DNA of 26,831 bases, from positions 1-26,831 of the forward strand of contig MGXW01000110.1 of the NCBI GenBank assembly GCA_001801495.1, in the 5' to 3' direction. Positions 17,072-24,230 of the stretch are shown piece after piece. This DNA comes from Gammaproteobacteria bacterium RIFCSPHIGHO2_12_FULL_37_34 (lineage in GTDB: Bacteria; Pseudomonadota; Gammaproteobacteria; DSM-16500). Position numbers and translations under genes: made by a program. A model generated the notes under the pieces. That model had not been told where the DNA came from, searched no databases, and saw nothing but the letters and a program-made list of their open reading frames with translations. How positions within the stretch are numbered: the first letter of the stretch is position 1; each line of letters begins with the position of its first letter.

Positions 17072-17855
17072 GTGGTCTCACAGCCCCTGTAAATAAAGAG
17101 AAAAAATTATTAGACGTTTGCCGAGCAAACTCATCAATCGATATACCACGTAACGTTGCAAGATAGTCTGCTGTATGTCGAATATATGCAGGTTCATTGG
17201 GTTTACCTCGATAAGGCTCGGGTGCAAGATAAGGCGCATCCGTTTCTATGAGCATGCGATGAAGTGGCACTTGTTTTGCGACCTCTTGCACAGAGTGTGC
17301 ATTTTTAAATGTAACCACACCAGAAAATGAAATATAAAAACCCATGTCTAATGCTTGTTTTGCCATTGGCCAATCTTCAGTAAAACAATGCATCACCCCT
17401 CCCACCTCATTAGCTCTTTCTTCTTGCATGATAGATATTGTATCGTCTTTTGCTTGACGTGTATGCACAATCAACGGTTTGTTTAATTGTTTGGCAACAC
17501 GAATATGCGTTCGAAAACGTTCCTGTTGCCAGGTAAGGTCACCTGTAGATCGGAAATAGTCCAACCCCGTTTCACCAATTGCAATCACAGAGGCTTCATT
17601 ACCCCATCTAAGTAAAGTTGCAACATCCATTTCTTCATCTCGCTCATTGGGATGCACGCCAACAGATAAACCAATAGATGGATACGTATGACTGATACGA
17701 GCGATCACTGGAAAATCTCGCATATTCACACTTACATTTAAAATATAATGAACACCTTGAACACGAGCGCGCTCTATAACCGGCTGCAAACTATTTCCAT
17801 CTGCTGTTAGATCGAGCATATGCAAGTGGCAATGCGAATCGACAAGAACAATCAT
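17064..17855 (-). CDS. TatD family metal-dependent hydrolase / DNase
   Basis: This 263-aa TIM-barrel metallo-hydrolase belongs to the TatD/YcfH group, described as 3'-5' DNases or D-aminoacyl-type hydrolases. Metal ligands are visible: H8 and H10 (VDSHCHL), E95 (IGETGLDY), H131 (PLIVHTRQA), H156 (MHCFT) and D206 (ETDAPYLAP). The ATG at 17855 is preferred over the GTG at 17867 because a TGAGGCG ribosome site falls between them, six bases before the ATG, and because family members begin right at this point. A TatD/YcfH gene next to holB is typical of gammaproteobacteria. Its start lies 16 nt downstream of the F-box protein gene. The exact substrate is not predictable. Confidence 0.92.
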   Translation of the reverse strand: MIVLVDSHCHLHMLDLTADGNSLQPVIERARVQGVHYILNVSVNMRDFPVIARISHTYPSIGLSVGVHPNERDEEMDVATLLRWGNEASVIAIGETGLDYFRSTGDLTWQQERFRTHIRVAKQLNKPLIVHTRQAKDDTISIMQEERANEVGGVMHCFTEDWPMAKQALDMGFYISFSGVVTFKNAHSVQEVAKQVPLHRMLIETDAPYLAPEPYRGKPNEPAYIRHTADYLATLRGISIDEFARQTSNNFFSLFTGAVRPHV

Positions 17856-17871
17856 GTGTCGCCTCACGTAA

Positions 17872-19557
17872 TCAGGTTAGTCTAAAATGATTTACATCTC
17901 CTAACAACAATAATTTTGAAGATGGTTTTTTATATAATGATAAATGAATTTTTAATCCTATCAACGCATGTTCTCTTAGTTTACAAACAGAAGAAAGCAT
18001 ATCCTGTTTCTTTCGATATGTAATAAAAAAACGATGCGTGTGTAGTTTTTTATTCACTTGATAGTTCAACTTAAAAAAATCTTGATATAACACACGAGCT
18101 GATTTAAAAAATACAAACGAATAATTATGGTCATCTTGATACTGTTGAAATACATTTATTCCACCTGGCAAAGCAAGCATCGCTTTTATTTGCTTAGGTG
18201 CTGAAAAAAAACATCTCGCCAGCGAGATGCCTTCCTTCATGGTTTTATCCATGGTTGAAAAATCAAAAAAACGTAAGATATGAAAAATGATTTCAAGTGG
18301 TAATAACTTAAAATAAGATGAAGATCGCAAATTTTGGTTATCCATTACCAATAAAGTCAGTAAATTTATAAATTCATTTCTTGCTTGGTGGATGAGTGAT
18401 AAATATTGTACTTCTAATCTTAATATCGAAATATTAACCCGCCCAAGGACATATTCGCTATCTGCTAATTCTTTTTCGATTACACCAAACGACTGAATGG
18501 TGTTCCTAATTGAAGGATGGTACCCATACATAATCTGAAAAATATTTTTATTGTTTTGATCTCGATAATCCGCTCCCTCGCCATATTGAATAAGCGATAA
18601 AATAGTATAAATAGTGGTGAGAGATAATTTTTCTGATTGTTCAGCAGATGTGATCAAGCATGCAATAACATGTTTGCCTTTTTCTTTATCTTGCAAGTAT
18701 GCATGCCGGGGAGAAGGATGAACGCCGAGTGCTAAAGCAAGAGGAATATATTGATCAATCATACGTGGTTGATATAACGAAATACTGTGCAAAAGATCAA
18801 GATGATTCATATAATCATCCACGGAATAGGGATCGATACCAAAATGGATAAGGACGGGAATGCAATCTGGATGTTTTTTTACGACATGGGTACGAAGCGA
18901 TAAACGTAACGTATACCCTGCTTGTTGCACAAGCTGCTGCGCGATTTCTTTAGGGAAAATCATCATCACATGAAATAATAGTTCAGATTTATATAACAAG
19001 CGATTATATAATTCAGAACTATTTAATACTTTTTGTAAAAAGCGATCAACATATGCCGAAGAAAAAGAATTCACCACATACGCGAGATGGTCAATGTAAG
19101 GAATAAGACGATCGAACACTTGGGGTTTATTTAAAATAAATGCTATCATACGATCAGCAAATATTTCTGGCACACAAGATATTGCGATATGAAAAACTCG
19201 AATATCAGTAAACAAACGATCAAACGCTTCATCATGAGTGAATAAATAGAATTCTATTTCTTTCGCATATGAATCTGGAAATTCACGCATCACCAACGAC
19301 CAGTCTTCAATATCATCAACTAAACGGCGAAATTGCTTATCAGTAAGCAATCGTCGAACAAGCTCTGGGATATACTGTTTAGGAAAGTGAAGCACTGCAA
19401 AAGTAAACGCAAAAATATTTGGAAAATAAAATTTGAATTTATCATCGTCAGTAAGTAAATCCTGAATATTTTCTTTTATTTTGTATTCAGGCAATTGAAG
19501 AAGATCTAGAATTTTGTTTTTATATTTTATTCTTTCATTCTCATCATCTGGTATCAT
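17872..19557 (-). CDS. Predicted F-box protein with tandem 36-residue helical repeats; candidate host-directed effector
   Basis: I do not recognise this 561-aa protein as a named family. It is soluble and helix-rich, with no signal peptide. Residues 39-214 hold five tandem repeats of 35/36/36/36/about 33 residues. Each has the pattern hydrophobic-F-x-R-L ... F-P-x-x-hydrophobic ... hydrophobic-L, for example KQFRRLVDD, EAFDRLFTD, QVFDRLIPY and ELYNRLLYK at successive repeat starts. A segment at about 317-354 (GADYRDQNNKNIFQIM) resembles an ankyrin repeat. Residues about 416-440 (KLLPLEIIFHILRFFDF) match the F-box core pattern LPxEhhxxILxxhD, a eukaryotic motif that recruits SCF ubiquitin ligases and is found in secreted effectors of intracellular bacteria. 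The ATG at 19557 overlaps the holB TGA as ATGA; an earlier ATG at 19581 has no ribosome site. It sits between holB and tatD, the usual pilZ position. The repeats are seen directly; F-box and effector roles are inference. Confidence 0.8.
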   Translation of the reverse strand: MIPDDENERIKYKNKILDLLQLPEYKIKENIQDLLTDDDKFKFYFPNIFAFTFAVLHFPKQYIPELVRRLLTDKQFRRLVDDIEDWSLVMREFPDSYAKEIEFYLFTHDEAFDRLFTDIRVFHIAISCVPEIFADRMIAFILNKPQVFDRLIPYIDHLAYVVNSFSSAYVDRFLQKVLNSSELYNRLLYKSELLFHVMMIFPKEIAQQLVQQAGYTLRLSLRTHVVKKHPDCIPVLIHFGIDPYSVDDYMNHLDLLHSISLYQPRMIDQYIPLALALGVHPSPRHAYLQDKEKGKHVIACLITSAEQSEKLSLTTIYTILSLIQYGEGADYRDQNNKNIFQIMYGYHPSIRNTIQSFGVIEKELADSEYVLGRVNISILRLEVQYLSLIHQARNEFINLLTLLVMDNQNLRSSSYFKLLPLEIIFHILRFFDFSTMDKTMKEGISLARCFFSAPKQIKAMLALPGGINVFQQYQDDHNYSFVFFKSARVLYQDFFKLNYQVNKKLHTHRFFITYRKKQDMLSSVCKLREHALIGLKIHLSLYKKPSSKLLLLGDVNHFRLT

Positions 19558-20543
19558 GATGATCGTTGCCCCATTTTCCATCGTATGAAGACAGACTCAA
19601 CCATTAATTGTTTATTAAAATGTACGCCTTGACAAAGGCGCTTACGCAATTCCAATAAATACAACATCAATGCTGTGTTGTGACTCACAACTGTGCTCTT
19701 TCTTAATTCTATCAGTTGTTTCGTGTAATCTTTATTAATAATAATATTTGTCTCTCCACTTAATTGCAAACGCAACAAATCAGTTATCCAACTTAAACAA
19801 AAATCTACTATTTGCAAAGCATGCTGATCTTGCATCATCGCTGCTCTATGTAAAGGATCATCAGATAAATAAAAAGCCTCAAAAATCTGTTGTCGTAATG
19901 ATAACAGATTCCCTGTAAGCAATTTAAGTGCAGCCAGTGGTGCGCCATGCGCTATTTCCAATAACCATTCTGGACGAATATTGTTATCCTTATCTTTTAG
20001 TTGAGCGCACAACCATTGCAGTGCTTGTTCTTGTGGTGGACGCGGAAAGGTCAATAGTTGACACCGACTACGAATAGTTGCAAGCAATCGTTCATTTTGA
20101 TGACTAATGAGTAAGATGAGCGACCCGGGGGACGGTTCTTCTAGTGTTTTAAGCAACGCATGAGCAGCATAGAGATTCATTTGATCAGCAAACCGAATGA
20201 TAACTATTTTATTTTTCCCTTGCAAAGAAGACTGATTGATAAAATCACTGACTTCACGAATTTGATCGATCACGATAGCGCCATCTGCTTGTACTGGTTC
20301 AACCCGTAACACATCAGGATGTACATTAGTCATCACTAAATGACATGCATGACACCTATTACAACTTTCTTGTTGAGAGACATGGTTGTTTTGCTCACAC
20401 AAGATGGTTTGAGCAATATGATCAGCAAATTGGGTTTTACCTATTCCTAAAAGACCTGATAATAACAAAGCATGCGGCAGGCGGTTATCACATTTCATGC
20501 GCCATAATTGCTGCCACTGTTTCTGTTGCCAAGCATAAATCAT
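19554..20543 (-). CDS. holB: DNA polymerase III subunit delta prime HolB
   Basis: This 329-aa protein is the delta-prime subunit of the clamp-loader complex, which opens and loads the beta sliding clamp on DNA. The AAA+ domain shows a P-loop-like GLLGIGKT (30-37), a zinc module with Cys49, Cys61, Cys64 and Cys67, the clamp-loader segment LLKTLEEP (131-138) and the SRC motif (159-161). The C-terminal collar region (about 215-329) is more divergent, as usual for this subunit. It follows tmk in the same direction, a common gammaproteobacterial order. A mobile palindromic element has been inserted between the two, and without it they would be about 27 nt apart. The stop codon overlaps the next gene by 4 nt. 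Confidence 0.95.
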   Translation of the reverse strand: MIYAWQQKQWQQLWRMKCDNRLPHALLLSGLLGIGKTQFADHIAQTILCEQNNHVSQQESCNRCHACHLVMTNVHPDVLRVEPVQADGAIVIDQIREVSDFINQSSLQGKNKIVIIRFADQMNLYAAHALLKTLEEPSPGSLILLISHQNERLLATIRSRCQLLTFPRPPQEQALQWLCAQLKDKDNNIRPEWLLEIAHGAPLAALKLLTGNLLSLRQQIFEAFYLSDDPLHRAAMMQDQHALQIVDFCLSWITDLLRLQLSGETNIIINKDYTKQLIELRKSTVVSHNTALMLYLLELRKRLCQGVHFNKQLMVESVFIRWKMGQRSS

Positions 20544-20550
20544 ATTGTTC

Positions 20551-20559
20551 TCATTATTT
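20551..20559. repeat. Target-site duplication, left copy, of palindromic element 1
   Basis: TCATTATTT directly precedes the element and is repeated exactly at 20712-20720 directly after it. A 9-bp exact direct repeat at the two ends of a palindromic unit is the footprint of transposition. Confidence 0.85.
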
Positions 20560-20711
20560 CTCAGTACACGACAAAATTTCCATTGACCCTTCGAGACGAT
20601 CGATTTTGTTTCCGATCGTGCTGAGGGTCGCGCACAGCGCGACGTCTCGAAGCACGATCGGAAACAAAATCGATCTCCTCAGGGCAAACGGAAATTTTGT
20701 CGTGTACTGAG
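20560..20711 (+). mobile_element. Palindromic MITE-like element, copy 1 (between tmk and holB)
   Basis: This 152-bp element begins CTCAGTACACGAC and ends with the exact reverse complement. The outer 22 bp of each arm (20560-20581 and 20690-20711) pair perfectly, and an inner 24-bp block around ATCGATTTTGTTTCCGATCG also pairs. The centre has a GTCGCGC/GCGCGAC stem. A left-arm segment (20582-20598) differs from what the right arm would predict and carries GACCCTTCGAGACG, a REP-like sequence. The left arm can therefore also fold on itself (GACCCT with AGGGTC, CGATCG with CGATCG). It encodes no protein, so it must be mobilised by a transposase elsewhere. The 9-bp target duplication TCATTATTT flanks it. 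Confidence 0.88.
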
Positions 20712-20720
20712 TCATTATTT
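20712..20720. repeat. Target-site duplication, right copy, of palindromic element 1
   Basis: Exact copy of TCATTATTT found at 20551-20559. It overlaps the first bases of the palindrome at the tmk 3' end. Confidence 0.85.
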
Positions 20721-20753
20721 ATAGAGAATGTTCATTGAACATTCTCTATAAAT
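20717..20753 (-). terminator. 37-bp near-perfect palindrome over the tmk stop codon; possible hairpin terminator or processing site
   Basis: Two 18-nt arms (20717-20734 and 20736-20753) are exact reverse complements around a single central base. The hairpin includes the last codons and stop of tmk. It is AT-rich and lacks a clear downstream U-run on the - strand, so it is not a textbook terminator; it may instead limit or stabilise the message 3' end. It predates the adjoining mobile element, whose target duplication overlaps it. Confidence 0.45.
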
Positions 20754-21370
20754 TCATTCAATATACTACGCATTTGATCTTCAACCATAAATAGCGGCTG
20801 GCCTGCATCGATGAGCTTGATGCGCTTTGGATCTTGCTTTGCTCGAACTAAATAGGCCTGTCGCACGCGAATAAAAAAATCCATTTTTTCTTGTTCTATT
20901 CTGTCTTTATCTGTACCACGTTTTTCAGCACGTTCAAACCCCTTTTGCGGATCAATATCGAGTAATAAAGTCAAATCAGGATACACATCACCTACTATCC
21001 ATTGATCGAGTAGTTTAATATATTTAGAATCAATTTTTCTTCCCCCACCTTGGTAGGCGTAACTTGCATCAAGAAAGCGATCGGATGCTACCCATTGACC
21101 AGCTGTTAGCGCTGGGACAATACGTTTTTTCATATGTTGAGCGCGTGCAGCAAACATTAATAATAGTTCTGTTTCCGGTTCCATCTCTTCATAACTCATA
21201 GGATGCAGCAAAAGATTGCGAATGTGCTCCGCAAGCTCTGTGCCACCTGGTTCACGTGTCCAAATCACATTAATGTTGGATTGCTGGAGATGGTTTTTTA
21301 TAAATTGCACAGCGGTACTTTTGCCAGCGCCTTCTGTACCCTCAATGGTGATAAATTTACCTGGTAACAT
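20732..21370 (-). CDS. tmk: Thymidylate kinase Tmk
   Basis: This 212-aa enzyme phosphorylates dTMP to dTDP with ATP, an essential step in dTTP supply. It shows the P-loop GTEGAGKST (11-19), the dTMP-binding TREPGGT (38-44), the DR motif in SDRFLDASYAYQGGG (D97, R98) and a LID region (RAEKRGTDKDRIE). The arrangement has GxEGxGKS in the P-loop and basic residues in the LID, as in other bacterial Tmk proteins. It starts 22 nt after mltG and is co-directional with it. The last codons lie in a strong palindrome, so the C-terminal residues (EFIENVQ) are partly dictated by that structure. Confidence 0.97.
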   Translation of the reverse strand: MLPGKFITIEGTEGAGKSTAVQFIKNHLQQSNINVIWTREPGGTELAEHIRNLLLHPMSYEEMEPETELLLMFAARAQHMKKRIVPALTAGQWVASDRFLDASYAYQGGGRKIDSKYIKLLDQWIVGDVYPDLTLLLDIDPQKGFERAEKRGTDKDRIEQEKMDFFIRVRQAYLVRAKQDPKRIKLIDAGQPLFMVEDQMRSILNEFIENVQ

Positions 21371-21392
21371 AGATGTCCTTTTTTGTTAAATT

Positions 21393-22439
21393 TTACTGGA
21401 ACTTTATCAATCTACTAATCATAGTTCTCACGAGAACTTCATTAAAATAACCATGACGACGTTTAATCGCCACAGCACTAGCTGCTTGATGAGCAGACAA
21501 GGTTTCAGAAAATTGATGCCCTTCTCTACCCCATGCCACAAAATAATAATAGCGATGTTGCGCGGGATGTAAAGCAGCATCAATAGATGCCATACTCGGT
21601 ATAGCAATAGGAGTGGGTGGTAATCCTTTATGGATATAAGTATTGTATGGCGTATCTTGTAATAAATCGTTTTTATTGAGTACGCCTTGATAACGCTCCC
21701 CCATGCCATAAATCACAGTTGGATCAATTTGTAAGAGCATATTTTTTTTAAGACGATTCACAATCACACCAGCAATAATCGGGCGCTCACGATCTAAATG
21801 AGTTTCTTTTTCAATTAAAGAAGCAACAATTAACGCTTGATAAGCATCTTGATAAGGTAATCCTGTTGTGCGTTGTTGCCATGCATCCGCCAGTCTTTTT
21901 TGCATGTCATGAATGGCTCGTTGTAAAATAGTAAAATCAGACAATCCACGTGTATAGTAGTACGTATCAGGAAAAAATATCCCTTCAGGATGCCGTTTAG
22001 GATAACCTAAACGCCGTATCGCTTGTTTGTCATTAAAAGAAGCCAATTGATGCTCCAATCCTTCTGCTTGTAATAATGCATCACGTAATTGCTTAAACGT
22101 CCACCCGGGAACAATAGTGAAAGGTCGTTGAAAAAAGCCTATTCCATTAGTCACTTGTCGCCAAACTGATATAGCTGATGAGCGGGGTGGAAAATAATAT
22201 TCCCCCGTTTTTAAATAGGTTTTCGCCTTGATGTGAGCATAAACTGAAAATAAAAACGGAAAGCGAATCACACCACGTTTGGACAAATCAGCAATAAGAG
22301 CACTTTTAGATGTTCCTGGCTTTAGATAAAAAACCATTCCACTTTGTTTCGAAACAGAAGGAGCAAAAAGATTAAATAGCCATACGCCAGTAAAAATGAA
22401 GAATAAAAAAACAATCAAGAGAAATGAATATTTTTTCAT
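21393..22439 (-). CDS. mltG: Endolytic murein transglycosylase MltG (YceG family)
   Basis: This 348-aa inner-membrane protein is predicted to cut nascent glycan strands and so terminate peptidoglycan polymerisation. One N-terminal signal-anchor helix (about 5-26) places the catalytic domain in the periplasm. A LysM-like substructure precedes the YceG domain. The catalytic glutamate is E210 in ASLIEKET. Other family motifs are PEGIFFPDTY (151-160), VIVNRLKKNMLLQIDPTVIYG and NTYIHKGLPPTPIAIPS. Its ATG overlaps the fabF stop by 4 nt (ATGA), so the two are translationally coupled. The fabF-mltG-tmk-holB order is conserved in many gammaproteobacteria. Confidence 0.96.
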   Translation of the reverse strand: MKKYSFLLIVFLFFIFTGVWLFNLFAPSVSKQSGMVFYLKPGTSKSALIADLSKRGVIRFPFLFSVYAHIKAKTYLKTGEYYFPPRSSAISVWRQVTNGIGFFQRPFTIVPGWTFKQLRDALLQAEGLEHQLASFNDKQAIRRLGYPKRHPEGIFFPDTYYYTRGLSDFTILQRAIHDMQKRLADAWQQRTTGLPYQDAYQALIVASLIEKETHLDRERPIIAGVIVNRLKKNMLLQIDPTVIYGMGERYQGVLNKNDLLQDTPYNTYIHKGLPPTPIAIPSMASIDAALHPAQHRYYYFVAWGREGHQFSETLSAHQAASAVAIKRRHGYFNEVLVRTMISRLIKFQ

Positions 22440-23674
22440 ATCTTTCGAAAAATCAATGTTCCATTCGTACCACCAAACCCAAATGAATTTGATAAGGCAA
22501 TACTAATGGGCATCGATTGTGCATGATTTGGCACAAAATTCAAATCGCATCCTTCACTAGGATGTTCTAAATTAATCGTAGGCGGAGCAACTTGATCACG
22601 TATCGCCAAAATACAAAAAATAGCTTCGATCGCACCTGCCGCACCCAATAAATGACCTATCATTGATTTTGTTGAGCTCACTGCTAAACGATAAGCATGA
22701 TCTCCAAAGCTACGTTTGATTCCCAATACTTCAAGCTCATCACCTGCTGGTGTAGATGTGCCATGCGCATTGATATAAGCAACTTTTTCTGGAGAAATAC
22801 CTGCATCAGCAAGTGCAGCATTCATCGCAGCCGCACCTCCTTTTCCTTCAGGATCAGGGGAAGTCATGTGGTATGCATCAGCACTCATACCAAAACCAAT
22901 TAATTCGGCATATAGTTTTGCGCCGCGCGCTTTGGCATGTTCATATTCTTCTAACACTAACATACCTGCGCCATCCCCTAATACAAAACCATCGCGGTCT
23001 TTATCCCACGGTCGACTCGCTTTTTCAGGTGCATCATTACGCGTAGAAAGTGCTCGCATTGCTGCAAAACCAGCAATGCCTAATTTGGTTGTTGCCATCT
23101 CCGATGCACCAGCGACCATTACATCAGCATCACCATAAACAATTGATCGAGCCGCAAAACCAATATTATGTGTGCCTGTCGTGCACGCAGATACTAAAGC
23201 GATATTAGGACCTTTCATACCAAATTGGATAGAAAGATTACCAGCAACCATATTAATTAAAGCTCCAGGAATAAAAAAAGGGGAAATACGTCGCGGGCCT
23301 GATTCTAATAAAGTTGCATGATATTTTTCGATAAATGGTAACCCACCGATTCCAGAACCAATAGCTAAACCAATGCGATAAGCATTTGACTCTAACACTT
23401 GAATACCAGAATCTTGAATCGCTTGTATGGCTGCTGCCATGCCATATTGAATGAAATAATCACGTTTTCGTGCTTCTTTTTCTGGCATATAAGGGTTTGC
23501 ATCGAATTGTTTCACTCGACTGCAAATGCGACAACTTAAGTCAGCAGCATCAAAATGATCAATTAACGCTATACCACTTTTACCAGCAACAATAGCTTGC
23601 CAAGTAGCTTCTACGGTATGACCCAACGAAGTCACCATTCCTATACCAGTTATGACTACACGACGTTTATTCAA
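22436..23674 (-). CDS. fabF: 3-oxoacyl-[acyl-carrier-protein] synthase II FabF
   Basis: This 412-aa condensing enzyme elongates acyl-ACP with malonyl-ACP in type II fatty-acid synthesis. It has the Cys-His-His triad: C164 (VSACTTGTHNIG), H304 (NAHGTSTPAGD) and H341 (GHLLGAAGA), with the supporting Lys336. The glycine-rich C-terminus (SNSFGFGGTNGTL) is intact. The start is a TTG at 23674, not ATG. Family members begin exactly at this MNKRRVVITG position, a TGAGGA ribosome site lies 8 nt upstream, and the next in-frame ATG would remove the first strand of the fold. The gene follows acpP, as usual, but a 150-bp mobile palindrome now separates them; without it the gap would be about 68 nt. Confidence 0.97.
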   Translation of the reverse strand: MNKRRVVITGIGMVTSLGHTVEATWQAIVAGKSGIALIDHFDAADLSCRICSRVKQFDANPYMPEKEARKRDYFIQYGMAAAIQAIQDSGIQVLESNAYRIGLAIGSGIGGLPFIEKYHATLLESGPRRISPFFIPGALINMVAGNLSIQFGMKGPNIALVSACTTGTHNIGFAARSIVYGDADVMVAGASEMATTKLGIAGFAAMRALSTRNDAPEKASRPWDKDRDGFVLGDGAGMLVLEEYEHAKARGAKLYAELIGFGMSADAYHMTSPDPEGKGGAAAMNAALADAGISPEKVAYINAHGTSTPAGDELEVLGIKRSFGDHAYRLAVSSTKSMIGHLLGAAGAIEAIFCILAIRDQVAPPTINLEHPSEGCDLNFVPNHAQSMPISIALSNSFGFGGTNGTLIFRKI

Positions 23675-23738
23675 AACAAAATCCTCAGGTTTTTACCCAT
23701 ACACCCTAAACAAACGAAGATTCTCGAAGATTACAGCA

Positions 23739-23747
23739 CAAATTAAC
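23739..23747. repeat. Target-site duplication, left copy, of palindromic element 2
   Basis: CAAATTAAC directly precedes the element and is repeated exactly at 23898-23906 after it. The sequence differs from the duplication at element 1, so each copy inserted independently. Confidence 0.87.
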
Positions 23748-23897
23748 CTCAGTACACGACAAAATTTCCGTTTGCCCTGAGGAGATCGATTTTGTTTCCG
23801 ATCGTGCTGAGGGTCGCGCGTAGCGCGACGTCTCGAAGCACGATCGGAAACAAAATCGATCTCCTCAGGGCAAACGGAAATTTTGTCGTGTACTGAG
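23748..23897 (+). mobile_element. Palindromic MITE-like element, copy 2 (between acpP and fabF), perfect 61-bp arms
   Basis: In this 150-bp element the left arm (23748-23808) and right arm (23837-23897) are exact reverse complements over 61 bp. The 28-nt centre contains a further GTCGCGC-GTA-GCGCGAC hairpin flanked by GAGG on one side and GTCTCGA on the other. The ends are CTCAGTACACG...CGTGTACTGAG, as in copy 1. Read on the - strand, the core (GCTTCGAGACG...CCCTCAGC) recalls REP-type palindromes of other proteobacteria. The 9-bp duplication CAAATTAAC flanks it. In the fab operon transcript it would form an extremely stable hairpin. Confidence 0.9.
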
Positions 23898-23906
23898 CAA
23901 ATTAAC
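23898..23906. repeat. Target-site duplication, right copy, of palindromic element 2 (covers the acpP stop)
   Basis: Exact copy of CAAATTAAC at 23739-23747. Positions 23902-23904 are the acpP stop codon (TAA on the - strand), so the element inserted at the very end of acpP without altering the protein. Confidence 0.87.
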
Positions 23907-24168
23907 TTTCTTTAGTTTCTTTTTCCGTACGATTGACAATATAGCTAACAGCATCTTTAATCGTAATGATTTTTTCTGCATCCTCATCAGGAATTTCTGT
24001 TTCAAATTCTTCTTCAAGAGCCATCACTAATTCCACAGTATCAAGTGAATCAGCACCTAAATCATCAACAAACGAAGCATCTGTCGTAACTTCTTCCTCT
24101 TTTACACCCAATTGTTCAACGACAATTTTTTTTACGCGTGCTTCAATCTCGTTTGCCTTTGTACTCAT
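23902..24168 (-). CDS. acpP: Acyl carrier protein AcpP
   Basis: This 88-aa acidic four-helix protein carries growing acyl chains on a phosphopantetheine arm attached to S41 in LGADSLDTVELVMALEEEF. The ATG at 24168 is preferred, with the AGAGGA ribosome site 10 nt before it; an in-frame TTG at 24174 would add only two residues. The protein is slightly longer than E. coli AcpP (78 aa) because of a polar C-terminal tail (NRTEKETKES). It lies between fabG and fabF in the conserved order. Its stop codon lies inside the target duplication of the neighbouring mobile palindrome. Confidence 0.97.
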   Translation of the reverse strand: MSTKANEIEARVKKIVVEQLGVKEEEVTTDASFVDDLGADSLDTVELVMALEEEFETEIPDEDAEKIITIKDAVSYIVNRTEKETKES

Positions 24169-24230
24169 AATCAATTCGTCCTCTTCTCAAATAAAAAGTT
24201 AGTGTAGTCAAAAATCATCCGTTTGCAACC

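Noticed and set aside
19558..19581. Earlier ATG for the F-box protein gene (adds eight residues)
   Set aside because: No ribosome site precedes it, and the later ATG forms a classic ATGA overlap with the holB stop; still possible but less likely.
20345..20710. 121-aa + strand frame across the holB start and element 1
   Set aside because: It is antisense to holB and ends in the palindromic element; the clear coding signal is on the other strand.
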